From: Cryobacterium breve
GTDB taxonomy: Bacteria; Actinomycetota; Actinomycetes; Actinomycetales; Microbacteriaceae
Direction of reading: 5' to 3'
DNA: 64,000 nt
NCBI RefSeq assembly: GCF_004402375.1
Contig: NZ_SOGJ01000015.1
Span: 164,007 to 228,006, forward strand
Shown piece after piece: positions 53,688 through 61,366 of this stretch; position 1 is the first letter of the stretch, and every line of letters starts with the position of its first letter. Both the position numbers and the translations under genes were made by a program. Below the pieces are notes generated by a model. The model was given only the letters and a program-made list of their open reading frames with translations. It made no database searches and was not told where the DNA came from.

Positions 53688-54248
53688 ATGTCGTCATCTG
53701 TGCTGTTCATCGGGGATGGGCTCACCGCGAACGGGCTCTGGGCGGACTGGCTTCCCGACTACGACGTGCACAATCTCGGCGCGAACGGCAAGACCACGGA
53801 CGAGGTTATCGCCGAACTCGACCAGGTCGTCGACCGGCAGCCGGACGCCGTCGTGGTCGAGGTCGGTACAAACGACCTGGGCTGGCACCGTTCGGACGAG
53901 TACATCGTGCGCAACATGGAGACGGTGCTCTGCTCACTTCGCAAGCGGCTGCCAACCGTGCGCATTCTGATCGTGTCGGTGCCGCCGCGCGAGCGCGAAC
54001 TCGCCGGCATCGTGCGCTCGGTCAACCGTCACCTGCGCCAATTCGCGCCAACCCAGCACGCCCAATACCTCGACCTGTGGGGGCGCTTGGCCCAGCCCGA
54101 CGGTGAAATCGAGGCCGCCTACTCGGATGACCGGCTACACCTGAATGATGCGGCTTACGCGGTCTGGGTGAGTGAACTCAAACCCGCACTCCAGTCCTTG
54201 TTCCAGTGCCCGCCGTCGAGCACCGCGCTTCCGATCCAGCAGATCTGA
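53688..54248 (+). CDS. SGNH-fold protein with the catalytic serine replaced by glycine
   Basis: The 186-residue protein has the full SGNH layout: VLFIGDGLTANG, block II LGANGKTTDE, VGTNDLGW (Asn) and DDRLHLNDAAY (Asp and His). The nucleophile Ser of GDS is Gly (codon GGG), so normal ester hydrolysis should be impossible unless another residue substitutes. It resembles PAF-acetylhydrolase-like SGNH proteins. ATG 53688 has GGGAGG five bases upstream. It is the only gene in its transcript, followed by a palindromic element. Confidence 0.85.
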   Translation: MSSSVLFIGDGLTANGLWADWLPDYDVHNLGANGKTTDEVIAELDQVVDRQPDAVVVEVGTNDLGWHRSDEYIVRNMETVLCSLRKRLPTVRILIVSVPPRERELAGIVRSVNRHLRQFAPTQHAQYLDLWGRLAQPDGEIEAAYSDDRLHLNDAAYAVWVSELKPALQSLFQCPPSSTALPIQQI

Positions 54249-54306
54249 ATCCACCAGACTGACGCCACGGCGGTTCGCGCGAACCAGATGAACTGCCGCC
54301 CCTTCG

Positions 54307-54400
54307 CCCCGAACGAATTCGACGGTGATTTTGTCGAAAGTGCCGCTCAAACGTCCGAAAGAGCGGTTTCAGGCCGAAATCTCCGTCGAATTGGTTCGAC
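54307..54400. repeat. Dispersed palindromic element, copy 2 (inverted relative to 14423)
   Basis: Read in reverse complement, this element aligns over its whole length with 14423–14519. One 24-base end is identical and the other end is similar. It lies between convergent genes, as copy 1 does. Confidence 0.8.
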
Positions 54401-54426
54401 GCCGGGATCCTCAGCGGTGCCGAAGG

Positions 54427-54594
54427 CTAGAGCGTGGGGAGGTGGGCCGTGACCTGCTCGTCGAGCTCAAGTTCCGGCTGGCGCTCACGGAAGAGACTGA
54501 GCTGGCGCTGGCGGTATTCGCCGACCAGGTTGGTGATGTCGTGGTGGTCGGTGTGGCCTGCGTTGTTCGGCAGGGCTGAAGAATCTGAATTCAC
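54427..54594 (-). CDS. Possible 55-residue protein with its own promoter, function unknown
   Basis: A GTG start opens a 55-codon frame (MNSDSSALPNNAGHTDHHD..., ending VTAHLPTL). The composition looks protein-like: polar N-terminus, a short HTDHHD cluster that could bind metal, then a Glu/Arg/Leu-rich helix (GEYRQRQLSLFRERQPELEL). A consensus promoter (TTGACA, 17 bases, TAGCGT at 54675–54703) points at it, leaving a leader of about 75 bases. No clear ribosome-binding site is visible. It lies downstream of the CsoR-family gene on the same strand. No family was recognised. Confidence 0.5.
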   Translation of the reverse strand: MNSDSSALPNNAGHTDHHDITNLVGEYRQRQLSLFRERQPELELDEQVTAHLPTL

Positions 54595-54674
54595 GGGGGA
54601 CCCAATCCGTCTCGGGTAACGACCGGTGCGTTTCGGGGTGAACGACCGATGCTCGGGTTGAGAGCATTCGAGTG

Positions 54675-54703
54675 ACGCTATTTGATTCCACGGATGATGT
54701 CAA
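54675..54703 (-). promoter_or_regulatory. Consensus sigma-70-type promoter
   Basis: On the minus strand TTGACA (54703–54698), a 17-base spacer and TAGCGT (54680–54675). It begins 22 bases after the CsoR-family stop and reads toward the 55-codon frame. Confidence 0.65.
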
Positions 54704-54724
54704 CGCGACAGCGTGCCCTCTCGT

Positions 54725-55003
54725 TCAGCCACGGTTGTTGTTGAGTTCGAAGACCTTGAGAAGTTCCGCGATGGCGGTCTGGCGTTCCTCTCCTCCCGCC
54801 TCGAACATGTCGGTCACGTGCGTCTGGAGGTGATTGTCGACGAGGAGCTTGTTGAGAGAGCCCAGCGACTTCTGGATGGAGAGCGACTGAGTCAGGATGT
54901 CGATGCAGTAGTCCTCGTTCTCGATCATCTTCTCCAGGCCGCGCATCTGACCCTCCAGGATGCGGGCACGGTGCAGGGCACGCCGTTTGATGTCTTCGAT
55001 CAT
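54725..55003 (-). CDS. CsoR/RcnR-family metal-sensing repressor with a Cys-His-His site
   Basis: The 92-residue all-helical repressor has the DUF156 pattern RRALHRARILEGQMRGLEKMI. The sensing residues are Cys33, His58 and His62: the third position is His where copper sensors have Cys, and the N-terminal His of RcnR is absent. It may therefore sense another metal, or aldehyde as FrmR does. A perfect ATACCCC-AGA-GGGGTAT operator lies 24 bases upstream, pointing to autorepression. ATG 55003 fits TACTGT six bases upstream. No metal exporter gene is next to it. Confidence 0.92.
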   Translation of the reverse strand: MIEDIKRRALHRARILEGQMRGLEKMIENEDYCIDILTQSLSIQKSLGSLNKLLVDNHLQTHVTDMFEAGGEERQTAIAELLKVFELNNNRG

Positions 55004-55015
55004 GGAATTACAGTA
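55004..55015 (-). promoter_or_regulatory. Leaderless −10 box of the CsoR-family gene
   Basis: On the minus strand TACTGT, six bases (AATTCC), then ATG. Confidence 0.6.
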
Positions 55016-55027
55016 CCGTGAGTCGGA

Positions 55028-55044
55028 ATACCCCAGAGGGGTAT
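55028..55044. promoter_or_regulatory. CsoR-family operator
   Basis: ATACCCC-AGA-GGGGTAT, a perfect 7-3-7 palindrome, has the TACCCC/GGGGTA half-sites typical of CsoR-family repressors. It covers the −35 region of the repressor gene. Confidence 0.8.
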
Positions 55045-55096
55045 GTTTGATGGTCGTGATCCGGCTCGGTGACGTCGGGGACGTCGGGGACCCACC

Positions 55097-55204
55097 GTGT
55101 CGGACACGGTTGACGTCTCCAGCGAAGGCATGACCGGCGCCAGCCCGTTCGTGATGCTGAACAGCCTGCGCCTATACGGCTTCCGGCAGTCGGCGGCTGA
55201 GTAG
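55097..55204 (+). CDS. Possible 35-residue leader or fragment
   Basis: A GTG preceded by GGGGA at six bases opens a 35-codon frame (MSDTVDVSSEGMTGASPF...) whose TAG stop is part of the −10 box of the next gene. It could be a small leader peptide, a remnant, or chance. No family was recognised. Confidence 0.2.
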   Translation: MSDTVDVSSEGMTGASPFVMLNSLRLYGFRQSAAE

Positions 55205-55213
55205 AGTGAAAGC
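55202..55213 (+). promoter_or_regulatory. Leaderless −10 box of the DUF2207 gene
   Basis: TAGAGT, six bases (GAAAGC), then ATG. Confidence 0.6.
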
Positions 55214-57037
55214 ATGCGTCGTGCAGTGATATCCCTGTTCACAGCCATACTCGGAGGCCTTGCCGTGCTGGGTCTGTCCGTTCCCAGTCTCGCCGCGGCT
55301 GCACCGGCCGCTCCGCCGTCCATCGTTTCGGCGGGCACCGACGACTTCACCTTCGACTCGTGGCACTCCGAGTTCGAGCTGGCGCTGACCACCGACGGTC
55401 ATTCCCGCCTCACCACCACCGAGACGATCGTGGCCCGGTTCCCGGAGACCGACCAGAACCGTGGCATCCTGCGCGCCATCCCCACCCACTACGACGGGCA
55501 TCCGACCGACCTCGAACTGGTCAGCGTGACCGACGAGAACGGTCGAAATCGCGGCATCGACACCACAACGACCAGTGAGGATGGCGGAGACGAGTTCCTG
55601 GAGGTGACGATCGCCGCCGACGATTACGCGCACGGCGCGCAGACCTACGTCATCACCTACAAGCAAGTCGACGTCGCGCTCGAGCCGGAGGACGCCCCGA
55701 TCCAGGAGTTCTACCGGGAGGTCAACGGCACCGGCTGGGCTCAGCCGTTCGGCGACGTGTCCGCCACCCTCACGGTCGACCCGGACGTCGCACCCCGGCT
55801 CACCGGGGAGGCCGCCTGCTACCAGGGCACCTCTGACTCGTCGGAAACCTGCGCCTCGCTGTCGACGGATGCTGCGGGCGAAGCCGTGACGATCGAGATC
55901 ACCGCCGGGGCGCTCGGCCCGGCCGAGGGGCTGACCCTGGCGGTCGGGTTCGAGCCGGGCACCTTCGTTCCCCGCGACCAGTCGTTCACGGCGAACCCGC
56001 TCCCGGGCATCGGCCTCGCCGCGGCGCTGTTCGGACTGATCGTCGCGGGTCTCGCGATCGTCGCCCGGGCCACCCGGTGGCGAAACGCGCCGGGCCGGCC
56101 GACCATCATCGCCGAGTATCTTCCGCCGAAGGGCGTGAACCTGCTCGTGGCCGGCAATGTGACCCGCACCAGCGGCAAGGCCATGACCGCCCAGTTCCTC
56201 AGCTTCGCGGTGCGCGGCAACGTGCGGGTGCTGGAGGATGAGGGCAAGAAGCACTACATGCTCGAGCTGCAGCACACCCGAGACCTCGACACCAGTGAGC
56301 AGGCCGTGCTGCGGCTGCTGTTCCCGGGTCTGCACGCGGGCAGGAGCCGCGACCTCACGACGAAGGACACCACGCTGGGCACCGGGCTGACCAAGCAGCT
56401 TCAGGCGGTCCTGAAGCAGGTGCTGGCCGACGGGCTGCGGGTGGAGAAGGGAGGCCGGCCGCGTCGGTGGCTGATCGCCGGCGCCGTGTTCACCGGCATC
56501 CTGACCCTGGTCGGCTGCGTGGGGGCGTTCATCACCGAGGTCGGCGGGGGCTGGCCGGTCCTGGTTCTGGTGCTGGGGATCGCCGCCTCGGTCACGACCC
56601 TCACCGCCGTCGCGAGCGTGCGGCCCTTCACCGCGGCCGGCGCCGAGCTGCGCGACTACCTCGCCGGTGTGAAGCTGTACATCGACACCGCCGAGGCCGA
56701 CCGGCTGCGGGTGCTGCAGAGCCCCGTCGGAGCGCTGCGGTCGCCCTACCGGCCGGACCCGGCATCCGTTCTCGGTCGGCCCGGCCTGCCTGACCCCGGG
56801 CAGCCGGGGCAGGTGCTGAAGCTCTACGAACGGCTGCTGCCGTTCGCGGTGCTGTTCGGCCAGGAGAAGGAATGGTCGCGGGTGTTGGGCGAGTACTACG
56901 CCCGGAGCAACGCGCAGCCCGACTGGTACGCTGGAAATGCTCCGTTCAACCCGGTCTGGTTCGCCGCCGGGTTGAGCTCGTTCACGAGCTCCACCTCGGC
57001 CTCCTGGTCGGGAAGCGCGTCGAGTTCTTCCAGCTAA
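55214..57037 (+). CDS. DUF2207 membrane protein, glycine tail cut by an in-frame stop
   Basis: The 607-residue protein has a signal peptide (to about 32), an extracytoplasmic beta-rich DUF2207 domain (about 45–245), a membrane helix (LAAALFGLIVAGLAIVARA), a cytoplasmic part and two further helices (about 420–465). A Ser-rich end follows. DUF2207 proteins usually finish in a Gly/Ser tail. Here TAA (57035–57037) interrupts: the same frame continues with 20 mostly Gly codons to a TGA that overlaps the next start (TGATG). So the gene looks freshly truncated, miscalled, or read through. Function unknown. ATG 55214 fits the TAGAGT box. Confidence 0.9.
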   Translation: MRRAVISLFTAILGGLAVLGLSVPSLAAAAPAAPPSIVSAGTDDFTFDSWHSEFELALTTDGHSRLTTTETIVARFPETDQNRGILRAIPTHYDGHPTDLELVSVTDENGRNRGIDTTTTSEDGGDEFLEVTIAADDYAHGAQTYVITYKQVDVALEPEDAPIQEFYREVNGTGWAQPFGDVSATLTVDPDVAPRLTGEAACYQGTSDSSETCASLSTDAAGEAVTIEITAGALGPAEGLTLAVGFEPGTFVPRDQSFTANPLPGIGLAAALFGLIVAGLAIVARATRWRNAPGRPTIIAEYLPPKGVNLLVAGNVTRTSGKAMTAQFLSFAVRGNVRVLEDEGKKHYMLELQHTRDLDTSEQAVLRLLFPGLHAGRSRDLTTKDTTLGTGLTKQLQAVLKQVLADGLRVEKGGRPRRWLIAGAVFTGILTLVGCVGAFITEVGGGWPVLVLVLGIAASVTTLTAVASVRPFTAAGAELRDYLAGVKLYIDTAEADRLRVLQSPVGALRSPYRPDPASVLGRPGLPDPGQPGQVLKLYERLLPFAVLFGQEKEWSRVLGEYYARSNAQPDWYAGNAPFNPVWFAAGLSSFTSSTSASWSGSASSSSS

Positions 57038-57100
57038 GGTTCGGGTGGGGGAGGCTCGGTGGGCGGCGGTGGAGGCGGCGGCGGAGGAGGAGGCGTCTGA
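57038..57100 (+). other. Post-stop glycine-rich tail in the DUF2207 frame
   Basis: After the TAA, the frame encodes GSGGGGSV, then eleven Gly and a Val, then TGA at 57098–57100. This is the normal end of the family, now outside the predicted protein. Confidence 0.8.
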
Positions 57101-57435
57101 TGGGCACCCCGGTAGAACCCGGATTCACGCGGTCCGCTCTGGCCCCCGGCCTGCTCGGGGCCGTCGCCCTGCTAGGCGGGCTGGCACTGCTGGACTCGGC
57201 GAGCTTCGTGATCATCCGCTACACCGTCAGCATCCTCGCGCTGATCATCTGCGTCTTCGCCATCCAGTCGAAGGCGTGGCTGTGGCTGATCGGGCTGGTA
57301 CCGATCGCGGTGCTCTGGAACCCCGTCGTCGTGATCGAGCTGTCCGGGCAGGGCTGGGTCTCCGCCCAATTCATCGCCGCCCTCGTCTTCATCGTCGTCG
57401 GAGTCAGGACCAAGGTGCCGGTGCACCGGGATTGA
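57100..57435 (+). CDS. Small four-helix membrane protein, possibly DUF6804
   Basis: The 111-residue protein has about four membrane helices (APGLLGAVALLGGLALL, FVIIRYTVSILALIICVFAI, LWLIGLVPIAVLWN, FIAALVFIVVGV). The FVIIRYTVSILALI and AVLWNPV pieces recall DUF6804-type small membrane proteins; the assignment is tentative. ATG 57100 shares its A with the TGA of the extended DUF2207 frame (TGATG), which indicates translational coupling to the longer form of that protein. Confidence 0.82.
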   Translation: MGTPVEPGFTRSALAPGLLGAVALLGGLALLDSASFVIIRYTVSILALIICVFAIQSKAWLWLIGLVPIAVLWNPVVVIELSGQGWVSAQFIAALVFIVVGVRTKVPVHRD

Positions 57436-57639
57436 TGCACGGGCGTAGACTGAATCCACGTCGTGAAAGCCCGCGTACCGTCTTGACCGTGCCGCTGCAT
57501 CACAAATGCTGGTGGCACGAATATGGTTGACACGTTGCTCGATTCAGGCTTCGACGTATCGTTCGCATCGGTGCCCACGGGCGCCGCACCACGTCGAGTA
57601 CGGCCTGTGTCTGCCGTGCTGCTGTGAAGTTGGAGAAGA

Positions 57640-59820
57640 ATGGCTTACACCCGCCACCAGGCCGCCGGTTCGAACAACCGAGTTGCCGCCGCAGGTCGCG
57701 CACGTCAACGACCGCGGTCACGCGACGATGACGCGCCCATCATCCCGATCCTCGCCCGCAAGGTGCGTGAGGTGGAGGCCAAGGCGCAGACCGGCGCCAA
57801 GCTGGGTCCGACCAACCGCACCAAGTACCAGGTCATCGCGCTGCTCATGCGCGAGGAGCGCGCGCGGGTCAAGGGCGACAAGGAACTCACCGACGCGAAC
57901 CGCGCCGAACTACTCAAACGCCTCGACGGCATCGCCCAGATTCTGGCCAAGACGGCAGCCCGCGACACGAGCCTGATCACGCTGCTCGAACCGGATGCCG
58001 GCGTATCCACGGTCGCACAGCGTTTCCGCCGCGACTGGCTGATCGAGTCCGGCGCCGAACTGACCCCCGACGAACTCATCATCACCCGCGAACCGGAGGC
58101 CAAGGCCGAGGTCCCGGTGAACCAGGTCATCCCGCAGTCGGTCAAGGCGCGCCAGCTCGCCAACCCGTTCCTGGCCCCCGATTTCAGTGCCGCTGCGGTC
58201 CAGCCGGTCGTCTCCGGCCGCCGGCTCGCCAACTGGGAGCTCATCGGCCCCCTCTTCAAGTCCTTCGAGTACGGCTCCGGCGGCCAGGCCGCCAGCATGG
58301 ACCTGCCCGAGGCGCCCCGCGTCGACCGGCTCTCACCTCGCGGCATGGAGCTGATGCGACACCAGGCCCGCTTCGTTGAGAGCGCGCGACTGGGCCACCG
58401 CAGCTATCTCCTCGCCGACGAACCTGGCCTCGGCAAGACAGCGCAGAGCCTGCTCGCGGCATCCGTCAGCGGGTCCTACCCGTTGCTGGCGATCGTGCCC
58501 AACGTCGTCAAGATGAACTGGGTGCGCGAGGTCGAACTGTGGACGCCGAACCGCCGGGCCACGGTCATCCACGGCGACGGCGACACCCTCGACGCGTTCG
58601 CGGACGTCGTCATCGTCAACTACGACGTGCTTGATCGGCACCGCACCTGGCTGGGCACCCTCGGCTTCAAGGGCATGGTCGTCGACGAGGCGCACTTCAT
58701 CAAGAACCTGCAGTCGCAGCGGTCCAAGCATGTGCTGGCCCTTGCCGAGCAGATCCGGCGTCGCACGCCGGGCGGAAATCCGCTGCTGATGGCTCTGACC
58801 GGAACCCCGTTGATCAACGACGTCGACGATTTCCGCGCGATCTGGCAGTTCCTCGGCTGGATTGACGGCGACAAACCGACGTCCCGGCTGATGCAGAAAC
58901 TTGAAGAGATCGGGCTGACCCCTGCCGACCCCGGCTTCTACGCCGAGGCACGCGCCGCCGTGATCGACCTCGGCATCGTGCGCCGTCGCAAGGTCGACGT
59001 CGCCGCCGACCTGCCGGCCAAGCGCATTGCCGACATTCCGGTGGAGCTGGACGACGACCTCGGCCGCTCCATCCGCCAGGCAGAGCGGGAACTCGCCGCC
59101 CGACTGGTCACCCGCTACCACTCCCTCGTCGTAGCCCGCCACCCGGGGCAGACGCCGCCCGTGCTCGACGGGGAGGCGCGCGCAGCGTTCATCCGCGCCG
59201 TCGCGCGCGCCGAACTCGAGGAGTCGAAGGGCCAGTCCACCGGTGAGAACGTCTTCACCATGGTGCGCAAGATCGGCCAGGCGAAGGCCGCCCTTGCCGC
59301 GGACTACGCCGTGCAGCTGGCGCACTCGGTAGGCAAGGTCGTCTTCTTCGCCAAGCACATCGACGTGATGGATGCCGCGGAAGACATCTTCGCCAAGCGC
59401 GGACTGCGCACGGTCTCCCTGCGCGGCGACCAGAGCGCCCTGGCCCGCCAGGCCGCCATCGACTCCTTCAACGACGACCCGGGGGTTGCCGTCGTGGTCT
59501 GTTCCCTGTCGGCCGCCGGAGTCGGGGTCAACCTGCAGGCCGCCTCCAACGTCGTGCTCGCCGAGCTTAGCTGGACCGCCGCGGAGCAGACGCAGGCCAT
59601 CGACCGGGTGCACCGTATCGGTCAGGACGAGCCGGTCACCGCGTGGCGGATCATCGCCGCACACACCATCGACGCTCGCATCGCCGAACTCATCGGGAGC
59701 AAGCAGGGCCTCGCTGCCCGTGCCCTCGACGGCGGCGCGGAAGAGATCTCGTCCGCCGATTCCGTGCAGGCCAGCGCCCTGATCTACCTGCTGACCCTGG
59801 CACTCGACGGGGAGTTGTAG
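57640..59820 (+). CDS. SNF2-family DEAD/DEAH-box helicase
   Basis: The 726-residue protein has a basic N-terminus, a helical charged domain (about 30–120) and a SNF2 motor: DEPGLGKT (about 258–265), VVDEAHFIKN (about 347), ALTGTPLIND, then helicase C with SLSAAGVGVNLQAA and QAIDRVHRIGQ (about 652). It resembles SMARCAL1-like annealing helicases and bacterial RapA relatives; the job is unknown but likely DNA or RNA-polymerase remodelling. GGAG four bases before the ATG supports the start. The 204-base upstream gap shows no recognised element. Confidence 0.92.
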   Translation: MAYTRHQAAGSNNRVAAAGRARQRPRSRDDDAPIIPILARKVREVEAKAQTGAKLGPTNRTKYQVIALLMREERARVKGDKELTDANRAELLKRLDGIAQILAKTAARDTSLITLLEPDAGVSTVAQRFRRDWLIESGAELTPDELIITREPEAKAEVPVNQVIPQSVKARQLANPFLAPDFSAAAVQPVVSGRRLANWELIGPLFKSFEYGSGGQAASMDLPEAPRVDRLSPRGMELMRHQARFVESARLGHRSYLLADEPGLGKTAQSLLAASVSGSYPLLAIVPNVVKMNWVREVELWTPNRRATVIHGDGDTLDAFADVVIVNYDVLDRHRTWLGTLGFKGMVVDEAHFIKNLQSQRSKHVLALAEQIRRRTPGGNPLLMALTGTPLINDVDDFRAIWQFLGWIDGDKPTSRLMQKLEEIGLTPADPGFYAEARAAVIDLGIVRRRKVDVAADLPAKRIADIPVELDDDLGRSIRQAERELAARLVTRYHSLVVARHPGQTPPVLDGEARAAFIRAVARAELEESKGQSTGENVFTMVRKIGQAKAALAADYAVQLAHSVGKVVFFAKHIDVMDAAEDIFAKRGLRTVSLRGDQSALARQAAIDSFNDDPGVAVVVCSLSAAGVGVNLQAASNVVLAELSWTAAEQTQAIDRVHRIGQDEPVTAWRIIAAHTIDARIAELIGSKQGLAARALDGGAEEISSADSVQASALIYLLTLALDGEL

Positions 59821-59873
59821 AACGCGCCCCTCACCGGCGTGGATTTGAAGCGGGCCCTGTCTGGGGTCCATCA

Positions 59874-59902
59874 TTGGGTGGCGGTGTAGGCGCCAATATG
59901 AT
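59874..59902 (+). promoter_or_regulatory. Promoter of pfkA
   Basis: TTGGGT, a 17-base spacer and TATGAT (59897–59902), about 27 bases upstream of the pfkA start. Confidence 0.5.
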
Positions 59903-59929
59903 CACTCGTGCAACAAGGAGCAACGACAA

Positions 59930-60958
59930 ATGAAAATTGGTATCCTCACCAGCGGCGGAGACTGCCCCGGACTAAACGCGGTTATTCGCGGTTCCGTCCT
60001 TAAAGGTGTCCGCGTCCTCGATGCCGAATTCGTCGGCATCCGCAACGGCTGGAAAGGCCTGGTCGAGGGCGACTTTATGACACTGGACCGTCACAGCGTG
60101 CGCGGTCTCTCGCGGCAGGGCGGCACCATCCTCGGTAGCTCCCGCACGAACCCGTTCGAGGGTGAAAACGGCGGCCCCATTAACATTCAGAAGACGATGG
60201 ACGCGGAAGGTATCGACGCGATCATCGCGATCGGTGGCGAGGGCACCCTCACCGCTGCACGTCGTCTGACGGATGCCGGCCTGCAGATCGTCGGCGTCCC
60301 CAAGACCATCGACAACGACCTCGAGGCCACCGACTACTCGTTCGGCTTCAACACCGCCGTCGAGATCGCCACCGAGGCCATCGACCGCCTGCGCACCACG
60401 GCCGAATCCCACGGTCGCTGCATGATCGTCGAGGTCATGGGTCGTCACGTGGGCTGGATCGCCCTGCACTCCGGTATGGCCGGTGGCGCCCACGCCATCC
60501 TGATTCCCGAGCAGCCGCAGACAATCGAGCAGATCTGCGAATGGGTCATGCACGTGCGCGACCGCGGCCGCGCACCCGTGCTCGTCGTCTCCGAGGGCTT
60601 CAAGCTCGCCGGAATGGACGAAGCGCTCTCCACCAAGGGCCTCGACGCGTTCAACCGCCCCCGCCTCGGTGGCATCAGCGAGATGATCGCCCCGATGATC
60701 GAGGAGCGCACAGGCATCGAGTCCCGTGCCACCGTCCTCGGCCACACTCAGCGCGGCGGCGCTCCGTCGGCCTACGACCGGGTGCTCGCCACCCGCCTCG
60801 GCATGGCGGCGGTCGATGCCGTCTTCGCCGGCCAGTGGGGTTCCATGGTCTCCCTGCGCGGCACCGACATGGAAATCGTCAGCATCGCCGACGCGACAAT
60901 CGGTTTGAAGACCGTGCCGCAGGCGCGCTACGACGAGGCCGCGGTGCTGTTCGGCTAA
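59930..60958 (+). CDS. pfkA: 6-phosphofructokinase, mixed-substrate group III, probably ATP-using
   Basis: The 342-residue enzyme phosphorylates fructose 6-phosphate. GGEGT (102–106) has Gly rather than Asp at the second specificity position, which favours ATP over pyrophosphate. PKTIDND (124–130) has the Lys typical of the group III lineage shared with PPi-dependent enzymes. Other motifs are SRTNPF, EVMGRHVG and LGHTQRGG. AAGGAG lies nine bases before the ATG. Clear promoter upstream; single gene, followed by a hairpin. Confidence 0.95.
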   Translation: MKIGILTSGGDCPGLNAVIRGSVLKGVRVLDAEFVGIRNGWKGLVEGDFMTLDRHSVRGLSRQGGTILGSSRTNPFEGENGGPINIQKTMDAEGIDAIIAIGGEGTLTAARRLTDAGLQIVGVPKTIDNDLEATDYSFGFNTAVEIATEAIDRLRTTAESHGRCMIVEVMGRHVGWIALHSGMAGGAHAILIPEQPQTIEQICEWVMHVRDRGRAPVLVVSEGFKLAGMDEALSTKGLDAFNRPRLGGISEMIAPMIEERTGIESRATVLGHTQRGGAPSAYDRVLATRLGMAAVDAVFAGQWGSMVSLRGTDMEIVSIADATIGLKTVPQARYDEAAVLFG

Positions 60959-60973
60959 ACCCGTACGCCACCG

Positions 60974-61027
60974 GAAGGGTTCCGGTTCGATATCCGCGGC
61001 CGGCCGCGGTCGAATCGGAACCCCTTC
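60974..61027. terminator. Long hairpin between convergent pfkA and mycoredoxin genes
   Basis: GAAGGG-TTCCGGTTCGA is matched by the inverse of TCGAATCGGAACCCCTTC with one bulge, and the centre CCGCGGCCGGCCGCGG is itself a palindrome. There is no T-run, but it probably ends transcription from both sides. Confidence 0.7.
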
Positions 61028-61051
61028 AGTCTGACAGGCGGTTCGGGTGAC

Positions 61052-61306
61052 TCAGGCGAGCTTGGCCTGAACCTGCGCGAGCGACGGGTTCGTGGCGCTC
61101 GATCCGTCCGGATACAGGATGGTCGGAACCGTGCGGTTCCCGTTGTTCAGGCTCATCACGAGTTCCGAGGTGCCCTCGACCTCTTCAACGTTGATTTCGG
61201 TGTAGCCGATGCCGGCCTTGACCAGCTGTGTCTTCAGGCGCGTGCAGTAGCCGCACCACGTAGTCGTGAACATGGTGATGGTTCCGGATTCAGGCACAAA
61301 ATTCAT
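61052..61306 (-). CDS. mrx1: Mycoredoxin (glutaredoxin-like, mycothiol-dependent)
   Basis: The 84-residue glutaredoxin-fold protein has the active site TTTWCGYC (C18, C21), NNGNRTVPTILYPDGS with the cis-proline, and TNPSLAQVQAKL, all as in mycobacterial Mrx1. It reduces protein–mycothiol disulfides, which implies that the cell makes mycothiol. ATG 61306 fits the TATTCT box six bases upstream. It is divergent from the NUDIX gene and convergent with pfkA. Confidence 0.92.
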   Translation of the reverse strand: MNFVPESGTITMFTTTWCGYCTRLKTQLVKAGIGYTEINVEEVEGTSELVMSLNNGNRTVPTILYPDGSSATNPSLAQVQAKLA

Positions 61307-61318
61307 ATGGGCAGAATA
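61307..61318 (-). promoter_or_regulatory. Leaderless −10 box of mrx1
   Basis: On the minus strand TATTCT, six bases (GCCCAT), then ATG. Confidence 0.65.
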
Positions 61319-61354
61319 TCAAGTCGTGCTGACAGAGCGCCGGTAAACCCTCGC

Positions 61355-61366
61355 TAGCATGAGGGA
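61355..61366 (+). promoter_or_regulatory. Leaderless −10 box of the NUDIX gene
   Basis: TAGCAT, six bases (GAGGGA), then ATG; almost the same sequence as at 32434. Confidence 0.65.
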
